Assembly (NCBI GenBank): GCA_046328225.1
Contig: JAXLWZ010000002.1
Location: 62,001 to 126,000 of the forward strand
DNA length: 64,000 nt
Direction: 5' to 3'
Origin: Amarobacillus sp046328225
GTDB lineage: Bacteria; Chloroflexota; Dehalococcoidia; Tepidiformales; Tepidiformaceae
Shown one piece after another: positions 1 to 8,907 of this stretch. Made by a program: the position numbers and the translations under genes. How positions within the stretch are numbered: the first letter of the stretch is position 1; every line of letters begins with the position of its first letter. The notes under the pieces are model-generated. The model had not been told where the DNA came from. It was given only the letters and a program-made list of their open reading frames with translations, and made no database searches.

Positions 1-803
1 CCCCAATATCGGCGATTGCTGGAGCACCTTTCTACCTTCGCGATCTGGGCGATACCTGCACCCGGTCGTGCGGCTTCTGCGCCGTGAAGACGGGCCGCCC
101 CGGCGCCGTCGATACGGGTGAACCGCGCCGCGTGGCCCTCGCCATCCAGCGCATGGGCCTTCGCCACGCCGTCATCCGCAGCGTGAATCGCGACGAGCTC
201 CCCGATGGCGGCGCCGCCATCTTCGCTGAGACCATCACGTGGTCGCGCCGCCTCAACCCGGAGACCACCTTCGAAGTCCTCATCCCCGACTTCAAAGGCG
301 ATCGCGCCGCCCTCGCGACCGTGCTCGAAGCGCGCCCCGAGATCCTCAACCACAACACCGAGACGGTCCCCCGCCTCTACGCCACGGTTCGCCCCCAGGC
401 CCGCTACGAGCGCTCGCTCGACCTCCTCGCCGCGGCGAAAGCGATGGACCCGGGCACGCTCACGAAGACGGGCATCATGGTCGGGCTCGGCGAGACGTAC
501 GACGAAGTCATCGCCACGGCGCGCGATATCGCTGCACGCGGCGTCGACATCCTCACCGTCGGACAGTACCTGCGGCCGGGCCCGGGCTACCTCCCCATCG
601 TCCGCTACTGGACGCCGGAGGAGTTCGCCGCGATCAAGGCGGAGGCCCTCGCTCGAGGTTCCCGGCGTCGAATCCGGTCCGCTCGTGCGCAGCTCCTACC
701 ACGCCGAGGGCAGGCCGATTGCGCCTCGAGGCTGCTCGCGCCGCGGCCCTCGGGCGACACGCTGGACCTCCAGGTCCTGCCCGCTCACGGAAGTTTCAGG
801 TAG
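1..803 (+). pseudogene. lipA: Lipoyl synthase (LipA), 5'-partial and frameshifted
   Basis: Radical-SAM enzyme that inserts two sulfur atoms into protein-bound octanoyl groups to make lipoate. The radical-SAM motif CTRSCGFC (CxxxCxxC) lies at 57-80. It is preceded by PNIGDCW, which carries a cysteine of the auxiliary cluster region, at 2-22 in another frame. The family C-terminal signature GPLVRSSYHA, which supplies the serine ligand of the auxiliary cluster, is at about 676-710 in a third frame. At least two small indels therefore interrupt it, near 22-27 and near 655. The gene starts upstream of the window, and the exact stop is unclear: 803 is the stop of the main frame. Conserved motifs survive on both sides of each shift, so sequencing error is likelier than true decay. 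Identity is firm; integrity is not. Confidence 0.85.
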
Positions 804-849
804 ATTCCCGATACCGCCCAGGTGTGCGCCGGCCCGATACAGTTCGAGA

Positions 850-1507
850 GTGAGCAACACGATGGTTGAGACGGGGCCCACGGCGGCCAGCAAGGAGCTA
901 TCGCCGCGAAGCGATGGGCGCCTTCGCGCACGAGAACGCGCACCCCGCTGACCTCCATCCGCATGGTCCTCGAACTCGCCCGCCGCGAGGGCGCCGACGG
1001 CGACCTCGTCCTCGATGCCGAGCTCGCCGGCATGCTCGATACCTCCGTCGACGACCTCCAGCACCTCGCCGATGACCTCCAGGAAGCCTCGCGCCTCGAA
1101 CGCGGCCGCCTCGTGCTCAACGCCGGCCCCTGCAGGCCTCGCCCTCGCCGTCGATGCCGCCCGCGACCTGCTGTCCCGCGACACGGAGCTGAAGGGCGCC
1201 GTGCCTCCAGGCATCGAAGACCCCTGGGATCATCGCCCGCCTGGTGCGCGCCATCGCCGGCTTCACCATCGCCGCCAACCGCGGCAGCGGCGGCAACGGC
1301 ACCGTCGCCCTCGGCGTCGAGGAAGGCGTGCGCAGCGTCCGGATGACCTTCACCGGCAGCGAGCCCGCCGGCGAAGCGAAGCCCGTGGCGGCCGATTGTG
1401 GCTTCGGCTTCTTCCGCTCCCGCCTCTTCGTCATCGCCATGGGCAGCGCCGTCGAATGCGACCGCCGCGAACGCTACCTCTCGCTCGCCGTCACCCTCCC
1501 GCGCTGA
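850..1507 (+). pseudogene. Small histidine-kinase-like protein (HisKA plus degenerate ATPase), frameshifted
   Basis: When three frames are joined the product looks like a short sensor-kinase core without a sensor domain. It has an H-box reading approximately AFAHE-LRTPLTSIRM at 925-967, then a helical dimerisation segment (ELAGMLDTSVDDLQHLADD, 1021-1080) and a C-terminal segment (1244-1507) in the place of the ATPase. No clear N, G1 or G2 boxes are visible in that C-terminal part, so it may be catalytically weak or act as a phosphotransfer scaffold. Frame changes are needed near 900-940, 1130 and 1215-1245. The GTG at 850 fits the N-terminal reading MSNTMVETGP. It follows lipA closely. The HisKA call rests mainly on the H-box. 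Confidence 0.5.
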
Positions 1508-1587
1508 GACAACCTTCGCAAGCGCCCCCGCTGCACTCGCAACCACGCCGTAACGGCCCTCGCACCCCGCCCGCGTTACCTCGGGAC

Positions 1588-2536
1588 GTGGAACGAACGG
1601 TCATCGCCTCGGACATCGGCGGAACCCACATGCGCGCAGCGCTGGTGGACGAACACGGGCGCATCCTCGCCCGCCGCGAGGTCGATACCCCGCCCGGCGC
1701 GCCGGCCGAACAGATCACAGGCGACATCGCCGCCCTCCTCGGCGCGGTCGCGAGCGGGCATCGGCACCCCCATCGGCGCCTGCGTCGCCGTGCAGGGCTC
1801 GTGAACGGCGATGCCGGCGTCGTGGCGGTCGCGCCGAACGTGCCCGCCTTTCGCAACCTCGTGCTCACGACGCCGCTCTCGGTCGCTCTCGGCCTGCCCG
1901 TCTCCATCGAAAACGACGCCTCGGCGGCCGCGCTGGGCGAATCCGCTTCGGCGCGGGCCGCCGGCGCCGCCATCTGCTGTGCACGCCACCGTCGGCACCG
2001 GCATTGGCGGCGGGCTCGTCATCGATGGCCGCCTCTACCGCGGCGAGGCCAGCGAGCGGATCGGCATCGTGCTCGACCCCGGCGGCCCGCGCTGCAACTG
2101 CGGTTCCCGCGGCTGCCTCGAGGCCATGGTCAGCGGCGTCGCCTTCGCCGCCCGCGCCCGGCGCCTGCTCGCGAAGGGCCAATCGCCCGTACTGCGCGAG
2201 CTCGTCGGCTACCGCGAACCCACCGGCGCCGACCTCTACCACGCGGCGAAGGCCGGCGACCACACCTGCGAGGCCGAGATTCGCCACGGCGGCCACCTCC
2301 TCGGGCTGGGGCTCGGCAGCCTCGTCAACGTCCTCAACCCCGAGGCCGTGACCCTCAGCGGCGGCATGCTCGTCATGGGCGAGATGTTCCTCGCGCCCCT
2401 GCGCGAATCCCTCTTCTCCATCGCCTACGGCCCGGCGAGCGGCACATCCCTGCGCCTCAGCGCCCTCGGTGACGATGCCGGCCTCCTCGGCGCCGCCGCC
2501 GTCGCCTTCGAACGCGCCGAAAGCAGCGAACGCTAG
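1588..2536 (+). pseudogene. ROK-family sugar kinase (glucokinase-like), frameshifted
   Basis: ROK kinases phosphorylate glucose or N-acetylated hexoses with ATP. The N-terminal phosphate loop reads SDIGGTHMRAALVD (1609-1650). The catalytic segment SIENDASAAALGE is at 1903-1941, the glycine-rich loop VGTGIGGGLV follows in another frame near 1991-2020, and the structural zinc motif CNCGSRGCLE is at about 2095-2124. Two compensating shifts near 1755 and 1795 plus a third near 1965-1985 break the frame. The segment between the first two reads GIGTPIGACVAV in the shifted frame. GTG at 1588 is the start. All hallmark motifs remain, so the shifts are probably sequence errors and the gene is likely functional. 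Sugar specificity cannot be read. Confidence 0.8.
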
Positions 2537-2618
2537 CCGCCCACCGAACCCGCCTGTTTCGCGATAGTTCACGACGCCTGCTTGGCGCGGCCATCCCCTT
2601 CCGGCATGATGCGCCGCC

Positions 2619-4315
2619 GTGGGGAACACTTTCGGCACGCACCTCCAGGACGCCCGCAAGGACGCGGGCCTTTCGCAGGAGCAGCTCGCGGCCCGCGCCG
2701 GCCTCCGTCCAGGGCCGTCGGCAGCTGGGAGACCGGCCGCCGCGCGCCGCGCCGTGACCGCGTCATCGACCTCGCCGATGCCCTCGGCCTCGATACCACC
2801 CGCCCTGAACCGCTGGCTCGCCGGGCTCGCGCTTGATCCCGTGCCCGATGCGCGCGTCATCCCGCTCGTGGAGCGCCGCCGCGAGCTCGCCCTCGCCGCC
2901 GAGTGCCGGTCGTACGAATGGCCCCGCACGAAGCGGTGGACTGGAACTTCGAGGTCATCGGCTGGAACCACGCCGCGAACACGCTCAGCGAACTCGATTT
3001 CGGCGCCGACCTCGCCGAGCCCGGCGCGCGCCAGCTCCTCCGCATGGCCCTTAGCAAGCACTACCAGGACCGCCTGCTCAACTGGGACGAGGCGATCGGC
3101 GTCATGATCGCGATGTGGAAGAGCGAGCAGCAGTCCATCACCGACCCGGGCAGCGGTGCCCTCTTCTTCTCCCGGATGATGGAGTATGTCTTCGCCCACC
3201 ACGCCGGCCAGGTCGAACGGCTGATGCGGCTCTGGCAGGCCCCGGCCGCGAACCGCCAGGGTATCCGCGGCGTGCTCCCCATCCGCTGGCGCGCGGCCTC
3301 CGGCGATGTCCTCAATCTCTACGCCATCCAGACCCCGTGGAGCGACTTCGATGGCTCCTGGGCGCTCGATTGGATGCCCGCCGATGGCACCACGTGGGAG
3401 TGGTTCGAGCGCCAACGCGCGGCCCGGCCACCGGCACCCCCGGATCAGCCGGCACCGAACGGAGATGACCTGGCCGGGCGCTCCTCATGGCGCCGGCTCC
3501 TGCGCGAATCCCGCCGCGCCGTCCGGCTCTCCCGCCGCCAGCTCGCCGAACGCTCCGGCATCGCCGAGGAAACCATCTACGCCTACGAAAGCGGCCGCCG
3601 TGCGCCCACGCGCGAAAGCCTGCTCGATCTCTGCGGCGCGCTCGAACTCGAAGGGCCGCGCATGAACGCCATCCTCGATGCCGCCGGCATGGAGGCCAGG
3701 CCCTCCGACTGGGCCCGCATCCTCCTCGGCGAGGACGTGCGCTTCGCTCCCCGGCGGCTGGCCGCCATGGTTCGCGACCACGCCCACACCCCGGCCGAAG
3801 TCCATGAGCACATCGACGCCCACCCCTGGCCCTGCCTCATCGTCAACGGCACCTGCGATGTCGCCGTCGCAAACCCGGCCGCGCGCAAGCTCCTGGGGAT
3901 GGACCTCGAAGCGGTGCCACGCGGCCCCGAGCGCAACCTCGTTTCGCTCGTCACCAGCGCGCCCTTCCGCGAGCGCATCGAAAACTGGGCCGAGGTCGCC
4001 GCCCGGGTCGTGCCGCGTGCCCTCATCCCCTACGTGACGGGCACGGCCGGGGCGCGCGATGGCTACTTCGATGCCGTCGTCCACCACGTGCGCGAACGCG
4101 ACGGCCACACGCGCAACCTCGCCGCCCTCTTTGATGCCTGGCGCACGAATCGCCAGGTCAGCTGGAGCGCGCGCCTTGCCTTCGATGTCCGCTGGCACGC
4201 CCCCGGCGCCAGCCTAGCCTTCCACGCCGTCATCGCCCCCTGGAACCCGTTCGACCCCTACTGGGCGATCGACCTGCACCCCGCGGACGCGGCCACCTGG
4301 GCCTGGTTCGCCTGA
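2619..4315 (+). pseudogene. Tandem-duplicated XRE-type HTH/MmyB-like regulator, frameshifted
   Basis: Reads as two copies of one module, each an XRE helix-turn-helix followed by a ligand-binding-like domain of the MmyB type. HTH 1 runs from LQDARKDAGLSQEQLAARAG (about 2640-2700) to SWETGRRAPRRDRV in another frame. Its sensor half (2935-3420) ends in DFDGSWALDWMPADGTTWEW. HTH 2 (SRRQLAERSGIAEETIYAYE, about 3531-3590) is followed by a sensor half ending FDPYWAIDLHPADAATWAWF at 4315. The shared endings show internal duplication. Frameshifts lie near 2708, 2795 and 2910-2930, all in the first module; 2903-4315 is one open frame. GTG at 2619 is the likely start. The ligand is unknown. Confidence 0.65.
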
Positions 4316-4412
4316 GACTCGTACACCTGTAAGAAAACAGCCCTTCCCGGCGCCCGTGCGCGCGCGCCAGCATGCCCCGTCCGGCCCGAACGACCCGGAT
4401 GGAGGAACAGCG

Positions 4413-5223
4413 ATGAACTGCGATACCTGTGGCGCCGCGCTCACTCCCGGCCAGCGCTTCTGCGGCGGCTGCGGCGGAGTCCAGGCCCGAGAGTGCCGTG
4501 GCTGCGGACAGACCGTCAGCAAGGCCCTCCGCTTTTGCTCCGAGTGTGGCGTCGAGCTCGATGCCGTCACCGTCGGGCTCACCCACGCCCGCACCCGCGC
4601 AGTCCGATACCTTCGCCGAGATGGGCTGGTTCGAACAGCCCGGTGCGAACCTCGAGCCCGTCATGCAGAAGCTCTACACGCCGCTCGTCGACGAAAAGGA
4701 GCAGCTCGTCTTCTGCACCCGCATCCGCGACGAGGACTGGCGCATCAAGGAGTTCCGCATCGACGGCCAGAAGGTCGAAGGCGAATCCGAGAAAGGCCGC
4801 CGCTGGACGAAGGCCGCCATCATCGGCGCGAGCGCGGTGTTCTTCCCGCCCGCCGCCCTCGCAGCCTTCGCCATGAAGCGCAGCGACCAGGTCTGGCTCA
4901 TCGCCTTCCGCGACCGCTTCATGCTGCTCAACCTCACCGATGAGCAGGTGGTCCAGTGGCCCTTCGCGTCAATCACCCATGGTTGGGTCGATAACAAGGG
5001 CACCTTCAAGCTCTTCATCGACGACGGCACCGTCGTCCAGTTCGTCGTGAAGACGCGGGGCACGAAGCTGATCAAGGCGTGGCGCTTCGCCGGCAACATG
5101 ATCGACGAGGACAACCGCCTGCACGAATACAACCGCGATATGGCACTCGCCCGGCGCGAGGACGAGAACCTGGAGTTCATGGACATCGTGAAGCGCTTCC
5201 TCGATGAGGCCGCCAGCTGCTAA
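4413..5223 (+). pseudogene. Double zinc-ribbon protein with C-terminal domain of unknown role, frameshifted
   Basis: The N-terminus carries two zinc ribbons with CxxC pairs: CDTCG, CGGCG, CRGCG and CSECG (about 4419-4550). The remaining ~200 residues continue in another frame after a shift near 4580-4600. That part has a hydrophobic helix (AAIIGASAVFFPPAALAAFA, about 4816-4875) and then a beta-rich stretch with pattern WLIAFRDRFMLLNL and VQWPFASITHGW, resembling a PH-like fold. GGAGGA at 4400-4405 precedes the ATG at 4413 with good spacing. It may be membrane associated through the helix. No function is assigned; the zinc ribbons are certain and the PH-like reading is an inference from the strand pattern. 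Confidence 0.6.
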
Positions 5224-5288
5224 GCGCATGCCGCGTTCCTCGCCGCTCGCCTACACTGTCCCCCGTCATACCGACGCGGAGGATCGCC

Positions 5289-6452
5289 ATGGAATTCGAG
5301 CTCAGCGAGGAGCACCGCCTCATCAAGGACACCGCCCGCCGCATCGCGCGCGAGGTCGTGGCCCCGCGCGCGAAGGAGCTCGATGAGACCGGCGAATACC
5401 CGCACGACATCTTCGCCGCCTTCAAGCAGGCCGGCCTCCTCGGCATGGCCATCCCCGAGGAGATGGGCGGCACCGGCAATGGCATCCTCCCCATCTGCCT
5501 CGCCATCGAGGAGGTCGCGAAGTACGAATGCGGCGCCGGCCTCATGCTCGTGCTCACCGGTCTCCCCAACCGGCCGATCGTCCTCGGCGGCACGAAGGAG
5601 CAGCAGCAGAAGTGGCTCCCCGGCGCGGCCACGGGCGAGCTCAAGTCCTCGTTCTGCCTCACCGAACCCGACCACGGCTCCGATGCCGCCAACCTCGAGA
5701 CCCGCGCCACCCGCGACGGCGATGACTACCTGCTGAACGGCAACAAGGTCTACATCTCCGGCGGCACCGTCGCCGACTTCCTCACCGTCTTCGCGCGTAC
5801 CGGCGGCCCCGGCGCGAAGGGCATCAGCGCCTTCGTCGTCGACGCGAAGTCACCCGGCATCACCATCGACCGCACCGACGACAAGATGGGCGTGCGCAGC
5901 GTGCCGACCGCGCACTTCAGCTTCAGCGATGTGCGCGTGCCGAAGGAGAACCTCCTCGGCGGTGAGGAGGGCATGGGCTTCAACACCGCCATGCTCACCC
6001 TCAACAGCATGCGCCCGACCGTCGGCGCGCGCGGCGTGGGGCTGGCCGAAGGCGCCGCCGCCTATGCCCTCGAATGGGCGCGCGAACGCCGGGCCTTCGG
6101 CAGCGCCGTCATCGACTTCGAAGCGATCCAGTTCATGTTCGCCGACATGGCTATCCAGATTGAGGCCGCGCGCAACCTCGTCTACAAGGCCGCCTGGCTC
6201 GTCGACCAGGGCAAGTACACACGCGACTACGCGCACCACCTCGCCATCGCCAAGGCCTATGCCACCGAGGTCGCGAACCGCGTCGCCTCCGATGCCCTCC
6301 AGGTGCTCGGCGCCCAGGGCTACATGAAGGACCATCCGCTCGAGCGCCACTTCCGCGATGCCCGCCAGCTCATGATCGTCGAAGGCACCTCGCAGGTGCA
6401 GCGCGTCGTCATCTCCCGCGCGATGATCGACCGCACCCTCGTCTACGGCTGA
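5289..6452 (+). CDS. Acyl-CoA dehydrogenase
   Basis: FAD-dependent dehydrogenase that introduces an alpha-beta double bond into an acyl-CoA and passes electrons to electron-transfer flavoprotein. The protein has 387 residues, normal for the family, with the three expected domains: N-terminal helical, central beta (CLTEPDHGSDAANLETRA signature), and C-terminal helical. The C-terminal signature ends QLMIVEGTSQVQR, where the glutamate of VEGTSQ is the usual catalytic base for short and medium chain enzymes. The ATG at 5289 has GGAGG upstream at 5279. It appears monocistronic, with a small zinc-finger gene converging from the other strand. Substrate chain length is not readable. Confidence 0.95.
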   Translation: MEFELSEEHRLIKDTARRIAREVVAPRAKELDETGEYPHDIFAAFKQAGLLGMAIPEEMGGTGNGILPICLAIEEVAKYECGAGLMLVLTGLPNRPIVLGGTKEQQQKWLPGAATGELKSSFCLTEPDHGSDAANLETRATRDGDDYLLNGNKVYISGGTVADFLTVFARTGGPGAKGISAFVVDAKSPGITIDRTDDKMGVRSVPTAHFSFSDVRVPKENLLGGEEGMGFNTAMLTLNSMRPTVGARGVGLAEGAAAYALEWARERRAFGSAVIDFEAIQFMFADMAIQIEAARNLVYKAAWLVDQGKYTRDYAHHLAIAKAYATEVANRVASDALQVLGAQGYMKDHPLERHFRDARQLMIVEGTSQVQRVVISRAMIDRTLVYG

Positions 6453-6455
6453 GAT

Positions 6456-6635
6456 CTACGGGTGAGCCGCCCGCGCCGCCACGCCGGCGCTCTCGTGCGA
6501 CCGGCGCAGCGCGCGCTGGCCGCTGACGCGCGCGAGGCAGGCATCGCAGATGCCGTGCGTCGTCGGGTTCGCGCCGGGCGCCATCTCACGGCCGCACCAG
6601 GCGCATTGGATGCGCAGCCGCTCGCTCTCGGTCAT
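6456..6635 (-). CDS. Small CxxC/CxxC zinc-finger protein (59 aa)
   Basis: Reverse-strand reading from ATG (6635) to TAG (6456) gives 59 residues with four cysteines spaced as a compact zinc finger: CAWCGREM at residues 11-18 and CDACL at 30-34. The sequence AAGGA lies about 6 nt upstream of the ATG on this strand. The core motif CAWCGRE is shared with the 72-residue protein at 56626-56844, so this looks like a small family in this genome. It converges on the acyl-CoA dehydrogenase with a 3-bp gap. Function is unknown; zinc binding is inferred from the cysteine spacing only. Confidence 0.65.
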   Translation of the reverse strand: MTESERLRIQCAWCGREMAPGANPTTHGICDACLARVSGQRALRRSHESAGVAARAAHP

Positions 6636-6835
6636 GGTGTCCTTCCCCGCCCGCGAAAGGGCGCACCTTCAGCGTGCCCCGTTTCCCGTGGCGTCCGCCC
6701 ATACGAAGCCGTCCGCGCGCGTTGCCTGTGCGTGTCGCTCGTGGCGGCTCCACCGAATCTCCACCAAAGGTGGACTGCGGCGTAACCCCCTTGCGCCGAT
6801 AGCGCCGTACCATCCGGTGGCCCGGAGGTGTACGA

Positions 6836-7054
6836 ATGATCGGACTTGGCTTCAGCTGGGGCGCCTTCCTCGTCTACCTGTTCGCCCTCGTCTTCGTCGT
6901 GCTCGGCGGCTTCTACGGCCTCATCGAAAGCAAGCATCCCGCCTTCCTCGCTCCCATCCTCATGGGCCTCTTCTACTTCTACCTCTGCTGGGAAGCCGTG
7001 GTCGGCGATGGCGATGCGCCGCCCCCGCCGAGCAGCAGCCGCGGCCAGGGCTGA
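6836..7054 (+). CDS. Small two-helix membrane protein (72 aa)
   Basis: A hydrophobic protein with two predicted transmembrane helices, about residues 8-28 (LVYLFALVFVVLGGFYGL) and 38-55 (LAPILMGLFYFYLCW), and a proline/serine-rich hydrophilic tail. The start at 6836 is supported by GGAGGTG at 6823-6829. It lies 49 bp before a four-gene ABC-2 transporter operon in the same direction and could belong to it, but the ABC genes have their own promoter-like hexamer at 7091. No family is recognised. Confidence 0.6.
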   Translation: MIGLGFSWGAFLVYLFALVFVVLGGFYGLIESKHPAFLAPILMGLFYFYLCWEAVVGDGDAPPPPSSSRGQG

Positions 7055-7090
7055 GCCCGCGCCGTTCGCCGTTCCTTTCGAACGCCGTGC

Positions 7091-7096
7091 TACCCT
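7091..7096 (+). promoter_or_regulatory. -10 hexamer of leaderless ABC ATPase gene
   Basis: TACCCT sits 7 nt before the ATG at 7104 and no Shine-Dalgarno is present, the arrangement of a leaderless transcript. Confidence 0.45.
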
Positions 7097-7103
7097 GCAC
7101 GCC

Positions 7104-8009
7104 ATGCCGATGCTCGAAACGCGCGGGCTGACGAAGCGGTATCCAGGCGTCACCGCACTCGATTCGCTGAACCTCTCCCTCGAACCGGGCATCATCGGCC
7201 TCGTCGGCGCCAATGGCGCGGGCAAGTCCACCCTCATCAAGATCCTCCTCGGCCTGCTCGCGCCGAGCGAAGGCAGCGGCACCCTCCTCGGCTTCGATAT
7301 CGGCCACCAGGGCCCGGAGGTTCGCCAGTTCGTCGGCTACATGCCCGAACACGATTGCCTCCCGCCCGATATGAGCGCGACGGACTTCGTCGGCCACATG
7401 GCCCAGATCAGCGGCCTGCCCCGCACGGCCGCGCGTGAACGCACCGCCGAGACCCTTCGCCACGTCGGTCTCTTCGAAGAGCGCTACCGCGAAATCAAGG
7501 GCTACTCCACCGGCATGAAGCAGCGCGTCAAGCTCGCGCAGGCGCTCGTCCACGACCCGCGCCTCATGCTCCTCGATGAGCCCACGAACGGCCTCGACCC
7601 GGCCGGCCGCGATGAGATGCTCGACCTCGTGCGCCGCACCGGCAGCGAATTCGGCATCGCCATCCTCATGTCCTCCCATCTGCTCGGCGAAATCGAACGC
7701 GTCTGCGACCACCTCGTCGTCATCGAAGGCGGCCGCCTCGTGCGCTCCGGCCCCATCGGCGAATTCACCGCCCGCACCGGCACGCTCCTGGTCGAAGTCG
7801 ATGGCGATTCCGCCGCGCTCGCCGCCCGCCTCCAGGGCGATGGCCTGCGCGTCGCCGAGGAGGGCCGCGCGCTCCTCATCGCCTTCGACGACGACCGCGC
7901 CTACGACCTGGTTCGCGATGGCGTGGCCGCGCTCGGCCTGGGGCTGGTGCGCATCGAGCAGCGCCGCCAGCAGCTCGAGGACATCTTCCGGGAGCCCGCC
8001 GGTGTCTGA
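7104..8009 (+). CDS. ABC transporter ATPase (ABC-2 type), first pair
   Basis: Cytoplasmic ATP-binding subunit of a two-component ABC-2 transporter, 301 residues. Walker A is GANGAGKST (about residues 37-45), the signature is YSTGMKQR, and Walker B with D-loop reads LMLLDEPTNGLDP. A C-terminal ~80-residue extension follows the H-loop (MSSHLLGEIERV), as usual in drug, lipid or NatA-like exporters. The ATG at 7104 is chosen because the domain begins MLETRGLTKRYPG and a -10 hexamer lies just upstream. Its stop overlaps the next start by 8 nt, so it is coupled to the permease at 8002. The substrate is unknown. Confidence 0.92.
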   Translation: MPMLETRGLTKRYPGVTALDSLNLSLEPGIIGLVGANGAGKSTLIKILLGLLAPSEGSGTLLGFDIGHQGPEVRQFVGYMPEHDCLPPDMSATDFVGHMAQISGLPRTAARERTAETLRHVGLFEERYREIKGYSTGMKQRVKLAQALVHDPRLMLLDEPTNGLDPAGRDEMLDLVRRTGSEFGIAILMSSHLLGEIERVCDHLVVIEGGRLVRSGPIGEFTARTGTLLVEVDGDSAALAARLQGDGLRVAEEGRALLIAFDDDRAYDLVRDGVAALGLGLVRIEQRRQQLEDIFREPAGV

Positions 8010-8907
8010 GCGCCAGACCGCTTCCGGCAACATCTACGACCTGGGCTACCGCCGTTACGAAGGCATCCGGCTCGGCCGCCGCCATGCCGTGCTCACGCTC
8101 TACATCCACTCGCTGCGCGCCGCCTTCGGCATGGGCCGCCCGGCGACCGCGAAGATTGTGCCGTTCGGGCTCGCCATCCTCGCCCTCATCCCGGCGACCA
8201 TCCAGCTTGGCATCGCCGCCGTCGCCTCCGATGTCGTCGAGCTGTACAGCCACTCCGGCTACTACAGCTACGTCCAGTGGATCATCGCCCTGTTCGTGGC
8301 CGCCGTGGCGCCCGAACTCGTCGGCCGGGACCAGCGCAGCCGCGTGCTCACGCTCTACTTCTCGCGCTCCCTGCTGCGCGTCGATTACGCCCTCGCGAAG
8401 GTGGCCGCCCTCGCGAGCGCGCTCTTCGTGCTCACGCTCCTGCCCCAGTTCGTGCTCTTCGCGGGCCGCGCCTTCGCCCAGGACAGCCTCACCGGCTACG
8501 TTCGCGACAACTGGAAAGACCTGCCGCCGATCATCGCGAGCGGCCTCCTGATCTGCCTCTTCTTCGGCAGCATCGCGCTCGCCATCGCCTCGCAATCGAA
8601 GCGGCGCGCCTTCGCGACGGGCGGCGTGCTCGCGTATTTCGCCATCAGCTTCGCCATGGCCGGCATCCTCCTCGCCACGCTCGACAACGACCTGGGCGGC
8701 TGGGCGCTGCTGCTGAGCCCGTTCCACATCGCCCAGGGGTTCACCCTCTGGATGTTCAACACGGAACCATCCCGCAGCGAATCCAGCTCGACCTACGACC
8801 TCTACCGCGCCGGCGTTGCCCTCTGGGTCTATGGCGCCGCCGCCGGCGGCTACCTGCTCGCCGCCCTCGGCATCCTCTACCGCCGCTACCAGGGCATCGC
8901 CACATGA
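8002..8907 (+). CDS. ABC-2 type transporter permease, first pair
   Basis: Integral membrane partner of the preceding ATPase, about 301 residues with roughly six hydrophobic segments, for example IVPFGLAILALIPATIQLGI and GVLAYFAISFAMAGILLATL. The N-terminus is cytoplasmic and charged (YDLGYRRYEGIRLGRRH), a pattern typical of ABC-2 permeases paired with this ATPase class. GTG at 8002 is used as the start; it overlaps the ATPase stop by 8 nt and has GGAG at 7991. The next ATPase begins with an ATGA overlap at 8904. Substrate unknown. Confidence 0.85.
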   Translation: MSERQTASGNIYDLGYRRYEGIRLGRRHAVLTLYIHSLRAAFGMGRPATAKIVPFGLAILALIPATIQLGIAAVASDVVELYSHSGYYSYVQWIIALFVAAVAPELVGRDQRSRVLTLYFSRSLLRVDYALAKVAALASALFVLTLLPQFVLFAGRAFAQDSLTGYVRDNWKDLPPIIASGLLICLFFGSIALAIASQSKRRAFATGGVLAYFAISFAMAGILLATLDNDLGGWALLLSPFHIAQGFTLWMFNTEPSRSESSSTYDLYRAGVALWVYGAAAGGYLLAALGILYRRYQGIAT

